DNA of 15,301 nt, from contig JBLHTU010000082.1 in assembly GCA_047627515.1 (NCBI GenBank), positions 1 through 15,301 on the forward strand. The letters are read 5' to 3'. Below are positions 7,204-13,826 of this stretch, piece after piece. The position numbers and the translations under genes were made by a program. Origin of the DNA: JAYPLE01 sp047627515. GTDB taxonomy: Bacteria; Bacteroidota; Bacteroidia; Cytophagales; Cyclobacteriaceae. Below the pieces are notes generated by a model. The model worked only from the letters and a program-made list of their open reading frames with translations, was not told where the DNA came from and made no database searches. The first letter of the stretch is position 1. Each line of letters starts with the position of its first letter.

Positions 7204-7217
7204 GACCCGCACGGGTC
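7204..7217. repeat. Perfect short palindrome GACCCG-CA-CGGGTC
   Basis: Six-base arms (7204-7209 and 7212-7217) surround a 2-base centre. The site is GC-rich in an AT-rich gap and lies 44 bp upstream of the minus-strand start at 7160. A dimeric repressor operator is possible. It lacks a T-run and therefore does not look like a terminator. Confidence 0.4.
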
Positions 7218-7241
7218 AAATGAGATGTAAAAAATTGTCAC

Positions 7242-7279
7242 AGTTAAAAGAAACTCCCATCAAATATTGACGGGAGTTT
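7242..7279 (-). terminator. Intrinsic terminator after the small exported protein gene
   Basis: Arms AAACTCCC (7251-7258) and GGGAGTTT (7272-7279) form a perfect 8-bp stem. After one A-C mismatch, a further 4-bp stem (TCAA/TTGA) closes on a 3-base loop. Read on the minus strand the hairpin runs straight into TTTCTTTTAA. It begins 17 bases after the stop codon at 7296, as expected for Rho-independent termination. Confidence 0.8.
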
Positions 7280-7295
7280 GCAGTATTGAAGAAGT

Positions 7296-7859
7296 TTATT
7301 TTAGGTTCACTGCGATAGTGGCTTCTCCCACTAGGACGAAAGTGAAATCTGTATTTTCGTATTTAGAGAGGTCATACATTCTGCTATTTCCTTTCTTGCT
7401 ATCATACTTTTCGTTGTGAAGTAGCTCGCTCTCAGCGTTGTAGATTTTGATTGTTCCTTCCTGGATCTCATGGGTCAGAATCAATTTTACTTGCTCGTTG
7501 CCAAGATCATTGATGGCCATGACTTGTTTATTAGTGATGCTAAAAGGTTTTACTAAGTTCTCTTTAGCGGAAGCAAGTTCGATTTGATAGGCTCCGGGTG
7601 CTAAGGCTTCCATATTATATTTTCTTAGGAATCCACTGTTGCTATGGACGAAATCTGTGCCTACGACTTTTCCATACTGATCGGTAATTGTTATTTTGAT
7701 AGCTCTCTCATCCTTGAAGGGATAGATTAATCTAAATTGTTTGTCGCCTGCATCAAACATAGCGATCTGCTGGATTTTTTTTGCGACTTCATTGCCATTT
7801 GCAAAAAGTGTAGTAAATGATAGAAAGGCTGCTGCTAATATAATTATTGACTTTTTCAT
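7296..7859 (-). CDS. Small exported protein with two beta-sandwich-like repeats, function unknown
   Basis: I place the start at 7859, giving 187 residues that open with MKKSIIILAAAFLSFTTLFA, a textbook signal peptide. A start at 7901 would add 14 residues ahead of it and is unlikely. The mature protein seems to hold two related segments. The first (about residues 39-95) includes KITITDQYGKVV and LAPGAYQIELAS; the second (about 118-185) includes TIKIYNAESELL and FTFVLVGEATIAVNL. This layout recalls the strand patterns of Bacteroidota C-terminal sorting-type or other small Ig-like sandwiches, but I do not recognise a named family with confidence. It probably acts in the periplasm or at the surface. 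It is a single-gene unit with its own terminator at 7242-7279. A helically phased GTCA array lies 68-106 bp upstream of the start codon, suggesting regulated expression. Confidence 0.8.
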   Translation of the reverse strand: MKKSIIILAAAFLSFTTLFANGNEVAKKIQQIAMFDAGDKQFRLIYPFKDERAIKITITDQYGKVVGTDFVHSNSGFLRKYNMEALAPGAYQIELASAKENLVKPFSITNKQVMAINDLGNEQVKLILTHEIQEGTIKIYNAESELLHNEKYDSKKGNSRMYDLSKYENTDFTFVLVGEATIAVNLK

Positions 7860-7926
7860 GATTTTAGAATTTAGACGTTTGACTTTCGGTTTCTGATACA
7901 ATTGTACGGAGGGACTTGATCTAGTT

Positions 7927-7965
7927 TGTCATGACCTCGTCACTGCATGTCATGAATTGTCATCA
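7927..7965. promoter_or_regulatory. Four GTCA half-sites phased at 10-11 bp upstream of the small exported protein
   Basis: GTCA occurs at 7928, 7939, 7949 and 7959, that is at intervals of 11, 10 and 10 bases. Three copies extend to TGTCATGA, TGTCATGA and TGTCATCA (7927-7934, 7948-7955, 7958-7965), and the second GTCA (7939) has a weaker context. Spacing of one helical turn puts all copies on one face of the DNA, as in arrays bound by winged-helix response regulators. The array lies upstream of the 7859 start. No matching -33/-7 pair was convincingly found. Confidence 0.45.
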
Positions 7966-8033
7966 AGTGTGTGGATTAAGTCATAATTGTATTTTTGACG
8001 GCAAATCCAGCTTGAACAATAAGTTTGTAGCAT

Positions 8034-8057
8034 AAAAAAAGCGGCATATAGCCGCTT
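8034..8057 (-). terminator. Strong intrinsic terminator after the Asp-box protein gene
   Basis: AAGCGGC (8039-8045) and GCCGCTT (8051-8057) pair perfectly around a 5-base loop (ATATA). On the minus strand the hairpin is followed by seven T (A-run at 8034-8040). It lies 27 bases past the stop of the gene ending at 8085. On the plus strand a weaker T-rich stretch follows, so limited bidirectional activity is possible, though no plus-strand gene ends here. Confidence 0.9.
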
Positions 8058-8084
8058 CATTCTTTTTGCAATTTCTATTGTTGA

Positions 8085-11000
8085 TCATTCAAATAGTGTC
8101 AGGTCTAGCGATTTAACTTTAGCGACAAAAGGATTCCAACTTGCTTCGAAATAGTCTTCGATCTTTTGATTTGCTTTTTCTACGGCCGCTCTCGTATATT
8201 TCATTTCTAGTTTTTCATTGGGTGATGGAGCTTCCCAAGCTGACATTTTGATGGCGCTAGACAAGACATAATTACTCGTTTGCCCTAGTCGAGAGCTTAC
8301 AATGAGTGGATCTCGATAGATGCCCTGGACATCTTTTGGCGGATTGATCAACGTCCTTAGATCCTTTATACTTTGCTTATGCTCTTTGAGGTCAGCGGTA
8401 AGATCAACCGTACTATTTGCTGGATTTTTTAGGAGATTTTCGACTTTAGTCAAAAGTTTCTCTGAATCGTTTAATCTTTTTTCGAGGTCAACAGCAGTTT
8501 GCCTCAGTGTCAGAAAGGATTCAATGAAATTATTTCTAGCAGCAAGGTCCTCTATTGAGACTGTTTTGCGTGGATCAAGCTTCACCTTTAAGGTCGTTTC
8601 TGAAGTTGCGCTGCCTCTTGTTAGTTTCACAGTATAGGTTCCAGGCATTACTACTGGACCGGCTGGTTCGAAGTCTCCCGCTTCCTGGATGGGCGACGAA
8701 ACACCCTTACGATCTAAACCCCAGACGAATCGGTTCATCCCTTTCTCACCACTCAGTTGGAGTGTTCTGACGACACGATTGTTGGTGTCTATGATTTCTA
8801 CTTTAATAGAATCTTTTTCATTCAAAACATAGGTGATCAAGGCGCCATACGCTTTGTTTTCGCCAAAGTACATACCGTCTCCTGCACAGCGTGTACCAAA
8901 AGCCTCTTTCCAAATTGCTAAATAAGCATCTGCTGGTTGGAAAATCGATACTGGTTCTTGTAAGAGTTGGCTGCCAGACTTAGCGAGTGCTCTCAATGGG
9001 CGTATATCATCAAAAACAAATGTAGATCTACCAAATGTGCCAACTACCAGATCTGCTGACTCTGACTGAATGACCATGTCCATGGTTGAGACAGTAGGGA
9101 AGCCAGCGGTCCATTTTGTCCAATTTTTGGCATTGTCAATGCTTGCATACATCCCAAACTCTGTTCCTAGAAATAAGAGGTTTGGCGTAACAGGGTCTTG
9201 TATTATGGATAGACCGTATCCCCAAACCTGTGATGGGGAAGCTATTTGTGACCAGCTTTTTCCATAATCTTTGGTTCGATAGATATACAAACCCCAATCC
9301 TCACGACGGTAGTTATTGATTACAACAAAAGCCTCTGCAGGATCATAAGTAGAAGCCTGAATCTGGCTTACCCAACTACTAGACGGGACACCTTTTAGTT
9401 TGGTGGCGACATTTTCCCAGGATACGCCACCATTTTGTGTGAGCTGTATGTTACCGTCGTCTGTACCCACCCATATCACGTTTTTGTCAATCGAACTCGG
9501 CGCAATTGTCAAGATTGCCGTATGGTTCTCGGCGCCAGTTACATCATAAGTCAATCCACCGCTTTCAGTTTGATTTTGCTTAGCGGGGTCGTTGGTGGTG
9601 AGGTCAGGAGATATGATCGACCATGTAGCCCCTTGATCGTCACTTTTGTGCAGGTATTGACTACCAAAATAGAGTGTTTGATTGTTGTGTGGGTCATGTG
9701 CGATGCCGGCATTCCAATTGAATCGAAGAAATTCTCCATCGGGATGGACTGGTTTTATGAATTTTTGTTCGCCAGTTCGCGTGTCATAGCGGTGGAGGTT
9801 TCCTTTCTGTGACATAGCGTATACATAGTTATTATCACTTTGGTCTGGGATTACGTCGAACCCATCTCCAAAAGCCAACTCTTCCCAGTAATGGTTCCGA
9901 ATCATACCATTGCCCCATATTTGGCTAGGACCTTTCCAAGAGCCATTGTCCTGCATCCCTCCATAGATATTATATGGAACTTCATTGTCTACATTTATAT
10001 GATAGTACTGGCCTAACGGTAGATTTTCGACAAAACGCCATTTCTTACCACGGTCACGACTAATAGCAAGTCCACCGTCATTTCCATCTAGCATAAAATT
10101 TGTGTCGTCCGGGTCTATGTACCAGGCGTGGTGATCAACATGGATATTATTTGCTGAGTTATTCCAGGGTAGGAGATTCTCAAAAGTCTTACCACCGTCC
10201 TCACTTACCGTTACGAATGTCCACAGGTTGTAGATTCGATTTTCGTTTTGAGGATCGACGTAGATATCTGCGTAGTAAAACGGCCTGTTACCTATACCTT
10301 TTTCAGCTTGTACTTTCCACGACTGGCCTCCGTCATCTGATCGGTAGAGCGCATTTTTATTACTCTCGATCAAGGCATAGATGATATTGGGCTCACTGGG
10401 AGCGATGGCCAACCCAATACGGCCAAGCTCTCCTTCGGGCAGGCCAGCTGAACTTGTCTTTTGCGTCCAGTTATCGCCACCATCCATCGTGATATATAGG
10501 CCTGATCCAGGACCACCAGACTTGAAAAACCATGGATCGCGTCGAAATTGCCACATAGCTACTATTAGCTTATTTGGATTAGAGGGGTCCATCACCATGT
10601 CTGCGACGCCAGTACTGCTATTAACAAATAGTATGCGTTTCCATGTTTTTCCTCCATCCATGGTGCGATATACACCTCTGTCTTCATGATCACCCCACTG
10701 GGAACCAAAAACCCCGGCATAGACAATATTGGGGTTGGTAGGGTGGATAGCTATTCTGTGAATAGCCCGAGTGGTCTCCAGTCCCATGAGCATCCAAGAC
10801 TTGCCACCGTCAAGCGATTTGTAAATTCCATAACCTTGCGTTTGGCTGTTTCTTGGATTGCCCTCACCGGTGCCTACCCATAACACAGAGGGGTTTGTGG
10901 GGTCTATTGCCACAACTCCGATTGATGCAGCTTTTTCCTGTTCAAATATCGGTTGCCAGTCTATCCCTCCAGAAGTCGATTTCCACAAGCCACCAGAAGC

Positions 11001-11180
11001 GGTACCTGCGTAGATAATATTGTTATTGCCTTTTTGTGCCGTGACAGAAGTAACACGTCCACTCATTCCACCTGGCCCTATGGCTCTCGGCCGAAGTGCT
11101 TTCATGAGTTCAATGTCTATTTGTTGCGCCTGCAATCCATGTATGCAGACTGCTAATAGTATCCAGATCAATTTTTTCAT
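8085..11180 (-). CDS. Large exported Asp-box (BNR) beta-propeller protein, sortilin/VPS10-like
   Basis: I start it at 11180 (1031 residues), where MKKLIWILLAVCIHGLQAQ forms a signal peptide; a start at 11237 would bury this behind 19 residues. Eleven Asp-box-like motifs are visible near residues 67, 121, 172, 230, 280, 325, 373, 512, 580, 635 and 679, for example KSLDGGKSW, RTMDGGKTW and RSDDGGQSW. The last, ASIDNAKNW, is degenerate. They mark blades of one or two large beta-propellers, as in sortilin-like WD40/YVTN/BNR proteins abundant in Bacteroidota. A FlgD-like Ig domain follows (about 790-856: DSIKVEIIDTNNRVVRTL, VMPGTYTVKLTRG). Next is a probable coiled coil (about 893-945), then a helical C-terminus. 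No type IX sorting domain is evident. It is annotated in relatives as a glycosyl hydrolase, but no catalytic residues can be assigned; binding or peptidase-accessory roles are equally possible. Confidence 0.88.
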   Translation of the reverse strand: MKKLIWILLAVCIHGLQAQQIDIELMKALRPRAIGPGGMSGRVTSVTAQKGNNNIIYAGTASGGLWKSTSGGIDWQPIFEQEKAASIGVVAIDPTNPSVLWVGTGEGNPRNSQTQGYGIYKSLDGGKSWMLMGLETTRAIHRIAIHPTNPNIVYAGVFGSQWGDHEDRGVYRTMDGGKTWKRILFVNSSTGVADMVMDPSNPNKLIVAMWQFRRDPWFFKSGGPGSGLYITMDGGDNWTQKTSSAGLPEGELGRIGLAIAPSEPNIIYALIESNKNALYRSDDGGQSWKVQAEKGIGNRPFYYADIYVDPQNENRIYNLWTFVTVSEDGGKTFENLLPWNNSANNIHVDHHAWYIDPDDTNFMLDGNDGGLAISRDRGKKWRFVENLPLGQYYHINVDNEVPYNIYGGMQDNGSWKGPSQIWGNGMIRNHYWEELAFGDGFDVIPDQSDNNYVYAMSQKGNLHRYDTRTGEQKFIKPVHPDGEFLRFNWNAGIAHDPHNNQTLYFGSQYLHKSDDQGATWSIISPDLTTNDPAKQNQTESGGLTYDVTGAENHTAILTIAPSSIDKNVIWVGTDDGNIQLTQNGGVSWENVATKLKGVPSSSWVSQIQASTYDPAEAFVVINNYRREDWGLYIYRTKDYGKSWSQIASPSQVWGYGLSIIQDPVTPNLLFLGTEFGMYASIDNAKNWTKWTAGFPTVSTMDMVIQSESADLVVGTFGRSTFVFDDIRPLRALAKSGSQLLQEPVSIFQPADAYLAIWKEAFGTRCAGDGMYFGENKAYGALITYVLNEKDSIKVEIIDTNNRVVRTLQLSGEKGMNRFVWGLDRKGVSSPIQEAGDFEPAGPVVMPGTYTVKLTRGSATSETTLKVKLDPRKTVSIEDLAARNNFIESFLTLRQTAVDLEKRLNDSEKLLTKVENLLKNPANSTVDLTADLKEHKQSIKDLRTLINPPKDVQGIYRDPLIVSSRLGQTSNYVLSSAIKMSAWEAPSPNEKLEMKYTRAAVEKANQKIEDYFEASWNPFVAKVKSLDLTLFE

Positions 11181-11390
11181 AGAAGGGTAAATATCTAGGT
11201 GAGTTATAATCACCAATCTCAGATGATTAGCGTACAATCCCCAAAAAAAATCTACGAGCGGCGAATCATTTGGTTAGTTCATTTTGATTCAGGCCGCGCA
11301 TATGTCTAGTCTCTATTTTGCACTAAATACTCCTTTTCTCCGGTAGTTGATGAAAAAGTACTCAGGTTTAAATCTGAAGGTGAGTAGCAA

Positions 11391-13037
11391 TTATTTGTAT
11401 GCTGACGGTGATTTTCTTGCCAGCGTTGCTTTTTCAAAAGCAAACCCCACCTTCAGCAATCGCTCTTCATCATAAGGCCTCCCGATGATCGTAAGACCTT
11501 TTGGTTGCCCATTGTCTTCATATCCCATTGGAATGGTCAAGCAGGGGTAATTTGCTGCAGCTGCATGGCCGGCATTCCAGTTATTAATGGAAAGCACAAA
11601 ATCTAGTTCGTTCGGCTCCATTGCTGCTTCAAAGTATTGTGCACCTGCGCTTCTCAATTTTACTCGTAGCGAGTCCAGTGATTCATCGGTCAGGTCAGCC
11701 TCCAAGATCTGTTCGAATCGGCCTTGGCCGTACGGAATTCTGACCGTTGAGTCTGCATAGTTATACGCTACAATTTCCTCGATACTTCTAGGGGTAATTT
11801 CTGAAGGCGCATACTTATTTAGGTAAGCAGGGAGGTCGCGTCGCATATCTGCACTAAGCAATGTACCGAAACCATCGAAGTCCATCTCTGCTGGGTCAAA
11901 TTCTATAGCAATACCACCTAGTGAGATTATCTCTTTAACATTCAGTTGATACAGTGAGTCTTCCAAAAATGATCTGTTCACGCCAAAACGAAAGCCGTCG
12001 ATACTGCCTTCGGAGATGTTTTTCCAATAGTTGATGTCTTTGGAATTGTTTTTTGTAGCAGGATCTTCTGCATCCTCCCCAGTCAGTGCGGAAAGAAAAA
12101 TAGCATTGTCCATGATACTCCGAGTCATCGGACCAGGGGTGTCAAGTGTGCTTGAAAGCGGCACGATACCATTTCGACTGAGTAGGCCCGTAGTTGGCTT
12201 AAGTCCAACGAGTGAATTTGCACTAGACGGGGACAAAATCGAGCCAGATGTTTCTGTTCCGATTGCAGCGACTGCATAATTAGCAGCGATTGCAGATCCG
12301 CTTCCGGAACTAGAACCTCCGGTATCAAATTGCTTTCTACCATAAGGGTTAAGTGTCTGTCCGCCGACGACGCTGTATCCATTTGGGCAACCCAAGCATA
12401 AAAAATTTGCCCATTCGCTTAAGGTAGTTTTACCTAGAATGATTCCTCCTTTTTTCTTGATTTGCTTCACAATGAAAGCGTCGTCAGCCAAATTGCTCTG
12501 CAATAGGTGCGTTCCCGCAGTGGTGGGTAATGTCGAGAAGTTAACATTGTCTTTCAAGAGCACAGGCATGCCAAACAAGGGGTGATCTGATTCGGATCTA
12601 TTTTTATCGCACCAGCGGGCCTTTTCAACTGCCGATGGGTTTAAAGAGATAATGTTATTGAGGTACTTAGTGGAATCGTTTTCATATTTGGCAATTCGGT
12701 AGAGATACCATTGGGTAAGTTGCTCGTAGGTGAGTGCACCATTTTTGATATGAGACTGAAGCGTCGGGATGTTTTGATCAAAAATAAGAGGCTTCAGTGT
12801 CTCGTAATCCACTACTGAAAAATAGGCTATCTGTGGACCCGCAGACTTCCAAAGATTGTTTTTATCAGAGATTTTTGACTGTATGAGTTTGTATTGCATC
12901 CTTATTGATTCATGTTCAGCGTTGGCTGCTAATTCAGCAGACTGATCATAAGGTATCCAAGGGGCAATAGTAGTGATAGGCGGGGAAGTACAAGCAGCAA
13001 TTACCAGGAAGATCGAGAGGTTCAGCATTCTTTTCAT
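11391..13037 (-). CDS. Amidase signature family lipoprotein
   Basis: The 548-residue protein begins with a lipoprotein signal ending in the lipobox VIAAC, so Cys16 should be lipidated and the enzyme anchored outside the cytoplasm. The amidase-signature triad is complete: Lys162 (PVLLKDNVNF), cis-Ser242 in the GGSSSGSGSA motif and nucleophile Ser266 (GTETSGSILSPSS). The 24-residue spacing between the two serines matches family members such as FAAH and malonamidase E2. Further typical segments are GLKPTTGLLSRNGIVPLS and LDTPGPMTRS near residues 278-307 and GRPYDEERLLKVGFAFE near the end. The first about 95 residues are family-variable. The family hydrolyses amide bonds in diverse small molecules or peptides; substrate is unknown. 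GatA is excluded by the lipoprotein signal and absence of gatB/gatC. It ends 210 bp before the Asp-box gene start and begins 99 bp after the response regulator stop. Confidence 0.92.
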   Translation of the reverse strand: MKRMLNLSIFLVIAACTSPPITTIAPWIPYDQSAELAANAEHESIRMQYKLIQSKISDKNNLWKSAGPQIAYFSVVDYETLKPLIFDQNIPTLQSHIKNGALTYEQLTQWYLYRIAKYENDSTKYLNNIISLNPSAVEKARWCDKNRSESDHPLFGMPVLLKDNVNFSTLPTTAGTHLLQSNLADDAFIVKQIKKKGGIILGKTTLSEWANFLCLGCPNGYSVVGGQTLNPYGRKQFDTGGSSSGSGSAIAANYAVAAIGTETSGSILSPSSANSLVGLKPTTGLLSRNGIVPLSSTLDTPGPMTRSIMDNAIFLSALTGEDAEDPATKNNSKDINYWKNISEGSIDGFRFGVNRSFLEDSLYQLNVKEIISLGGIAIEFDPAEMDFDGFGTLLSADMRRDLPAYLNKYAPSEITPRSIEEIVAYNYADSTVRIPYGQGRFEQILEADLTDESLDSLRVKLRSAGAQYFEAAMEPNELDFVLSINNWNAGHAAAANYPCLTIPMGYEDNGQPKGLTIIGRPYDEERLLKVGFAFEKATLARKSPSAYK

Positions 13038-13136
13038 GCCATAAAAGTATACAAGCCAACCTCGAATATGTCTATTTAATCATAAATACGGCAATGTGTT
13101 GATCTGCATGGTAGCACAGCGAAGCATAAATACTAT

Positions 13137-13826
13137 CTAAGTAAGTAACTTGTACCCAATCCCGTGGACTGTAAGAATGTGTTGCGGATCGTTAGGATTG
13201 GCTTCGATCCTTTGGCGCAGTTTTAGAATGAAATTATCTACCGTTCGGGTCGTGGGCTGAGATTGATAGCCCCATACATCTTCCAGTAACTGATGTCGAC
13301 TGACCACTTCATTTGAATGTTGAAGCAAGTATCTCAAAATCTCAAACTCTTTGTGCGTCATTTTCTCTTCTATCCCATTTGCAGAGGCAGTATAATGCAC
13401 GAAGTCTATCGAAAGCTGACCGATTTGAGCGTTTGAGATTTGCTTTGTAGTTGGTTGGTCAGTTGTGCCACGGCGGAGTACAGCATGTACGCGCGCTACC
13501 AGTTCACGCAGGCTAAAGGGTTTGGTGATATAATCATCACCACCGATTTCTAGTCCCAGCACTTTGTCAATTTCTTCACTTTTAGCTGTAAGAAATATGA
13601 TGGGCGTTTTTACCCCTTCTTTGCGCATCGTCTTGCATACTTCCAGACCAGACATTTTGGGCATCATTACATCTAATAAGATCAAGTCGAATTGTTGCTG
13701 TTGAATTTTCACTAACGCTTCAGCACCGTCCATCGCCATTTCTACTTCGAAGGATTCAAACTCCAAATTATCCTTAAGCCCCAAGCGCATGTGAGGTTCG
13801 TCATCTACGATTAATAGTTTAGCCAT
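13137..13826 (-). CDS. OmpR/PhoB-family response regulator
   Basis: The 229-residue protein has a receiver domain (about residues 1-118) with acidic pocket Asp8-Asp9, phospho-acceptor Asp52 (LLDVMMPKMSG), switch Thr80 (IIFLTAKS) and Lys102 (DYITKPFS). A winged-helix DNA-binding domain follows (about 133-229), with MTHKEFEILRYLL, EVVSRHQLLEDVWGY, TRTVDNFILKLRQRIE and a closing VHGIGYKL. All residues needed for phosphotransfer and DNA binding are present. The gene starts 8 bases inside the histidine kinase gene, so the two are translationally coupled and form a cognate pair. Members bind direct repeats about 10-11 bp apart. The target genes are unknown, but the GTCA array at 7927-7965 has suitable geometry. 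Confidence 0.96.
   Translation of the reverse strand: MAKLLIVDDEPHMRLGLKDNLEFESFEVEMAMDGAEALVKIQQQQFDLILLDVMMPKMSGLEVCKTMRKEGVKTPIIFLTAKSEEIDKVLGLEIGGDDYITKPFSLRELVARVHAVLRRGTTDQPTTKQISNAQIGQLSIDFVHYTASANGIEEKMTHKEFEILRYLLQHSNEVVSRHQLLEDVWGYQSQPTTRTVDNFILKLRQRIEANPNDPQHILTVHGIGYKLLT

Noticed and set aside
7860..7901. N-terminal extension of the small exported protein to 7901
   Set aside because: The signal peptide begins at MKKSIIILAAAF (7859); the extension is basic and unlikely to be translated.
8320..11156. A series of plus-strand reading frames of 65-125 codons
   Set aside because: All lie antisense inside the Asp-box protein gene, have no recognisable domains, and reflect its codon composition.
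8085..11180. Could the repeated Asp-box motifs be a CRISPR or DNA repeat array
   Set aside because: The similarity is at the protein level with irregular spacing (roughly 40-140 residues); the DNA copies are diverged and there are no spacers.
11181..11237. N-terminal extension of the Asp-box protein to 11237
   Set aside because: It would place 19 charged/mixed residues before an otherwise normal signal peptide at MKKLIWILLAV.
11353..11377. Possible terminator after the amidase gene
   Set aside because: Only a 4-bp stem (TCAG/CTGA) with an adjacent mismatch and a 5-T run several bases away; too weak to call.
12031..12382. Reading frames overlapping the middle of the amidase on both strands
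   Set aside because: They cover the conserved amidase-signature region in wrong frames and have no independent support.
13081..13133. Direct repeat CATAAATAC (13081-13089 and 13125-13133) between amidase and response regulator
   Set aside because: Two AT-rich 9-mers 44 bp apart, without helical phasing or a nearby promoter match, are consistent with chance.
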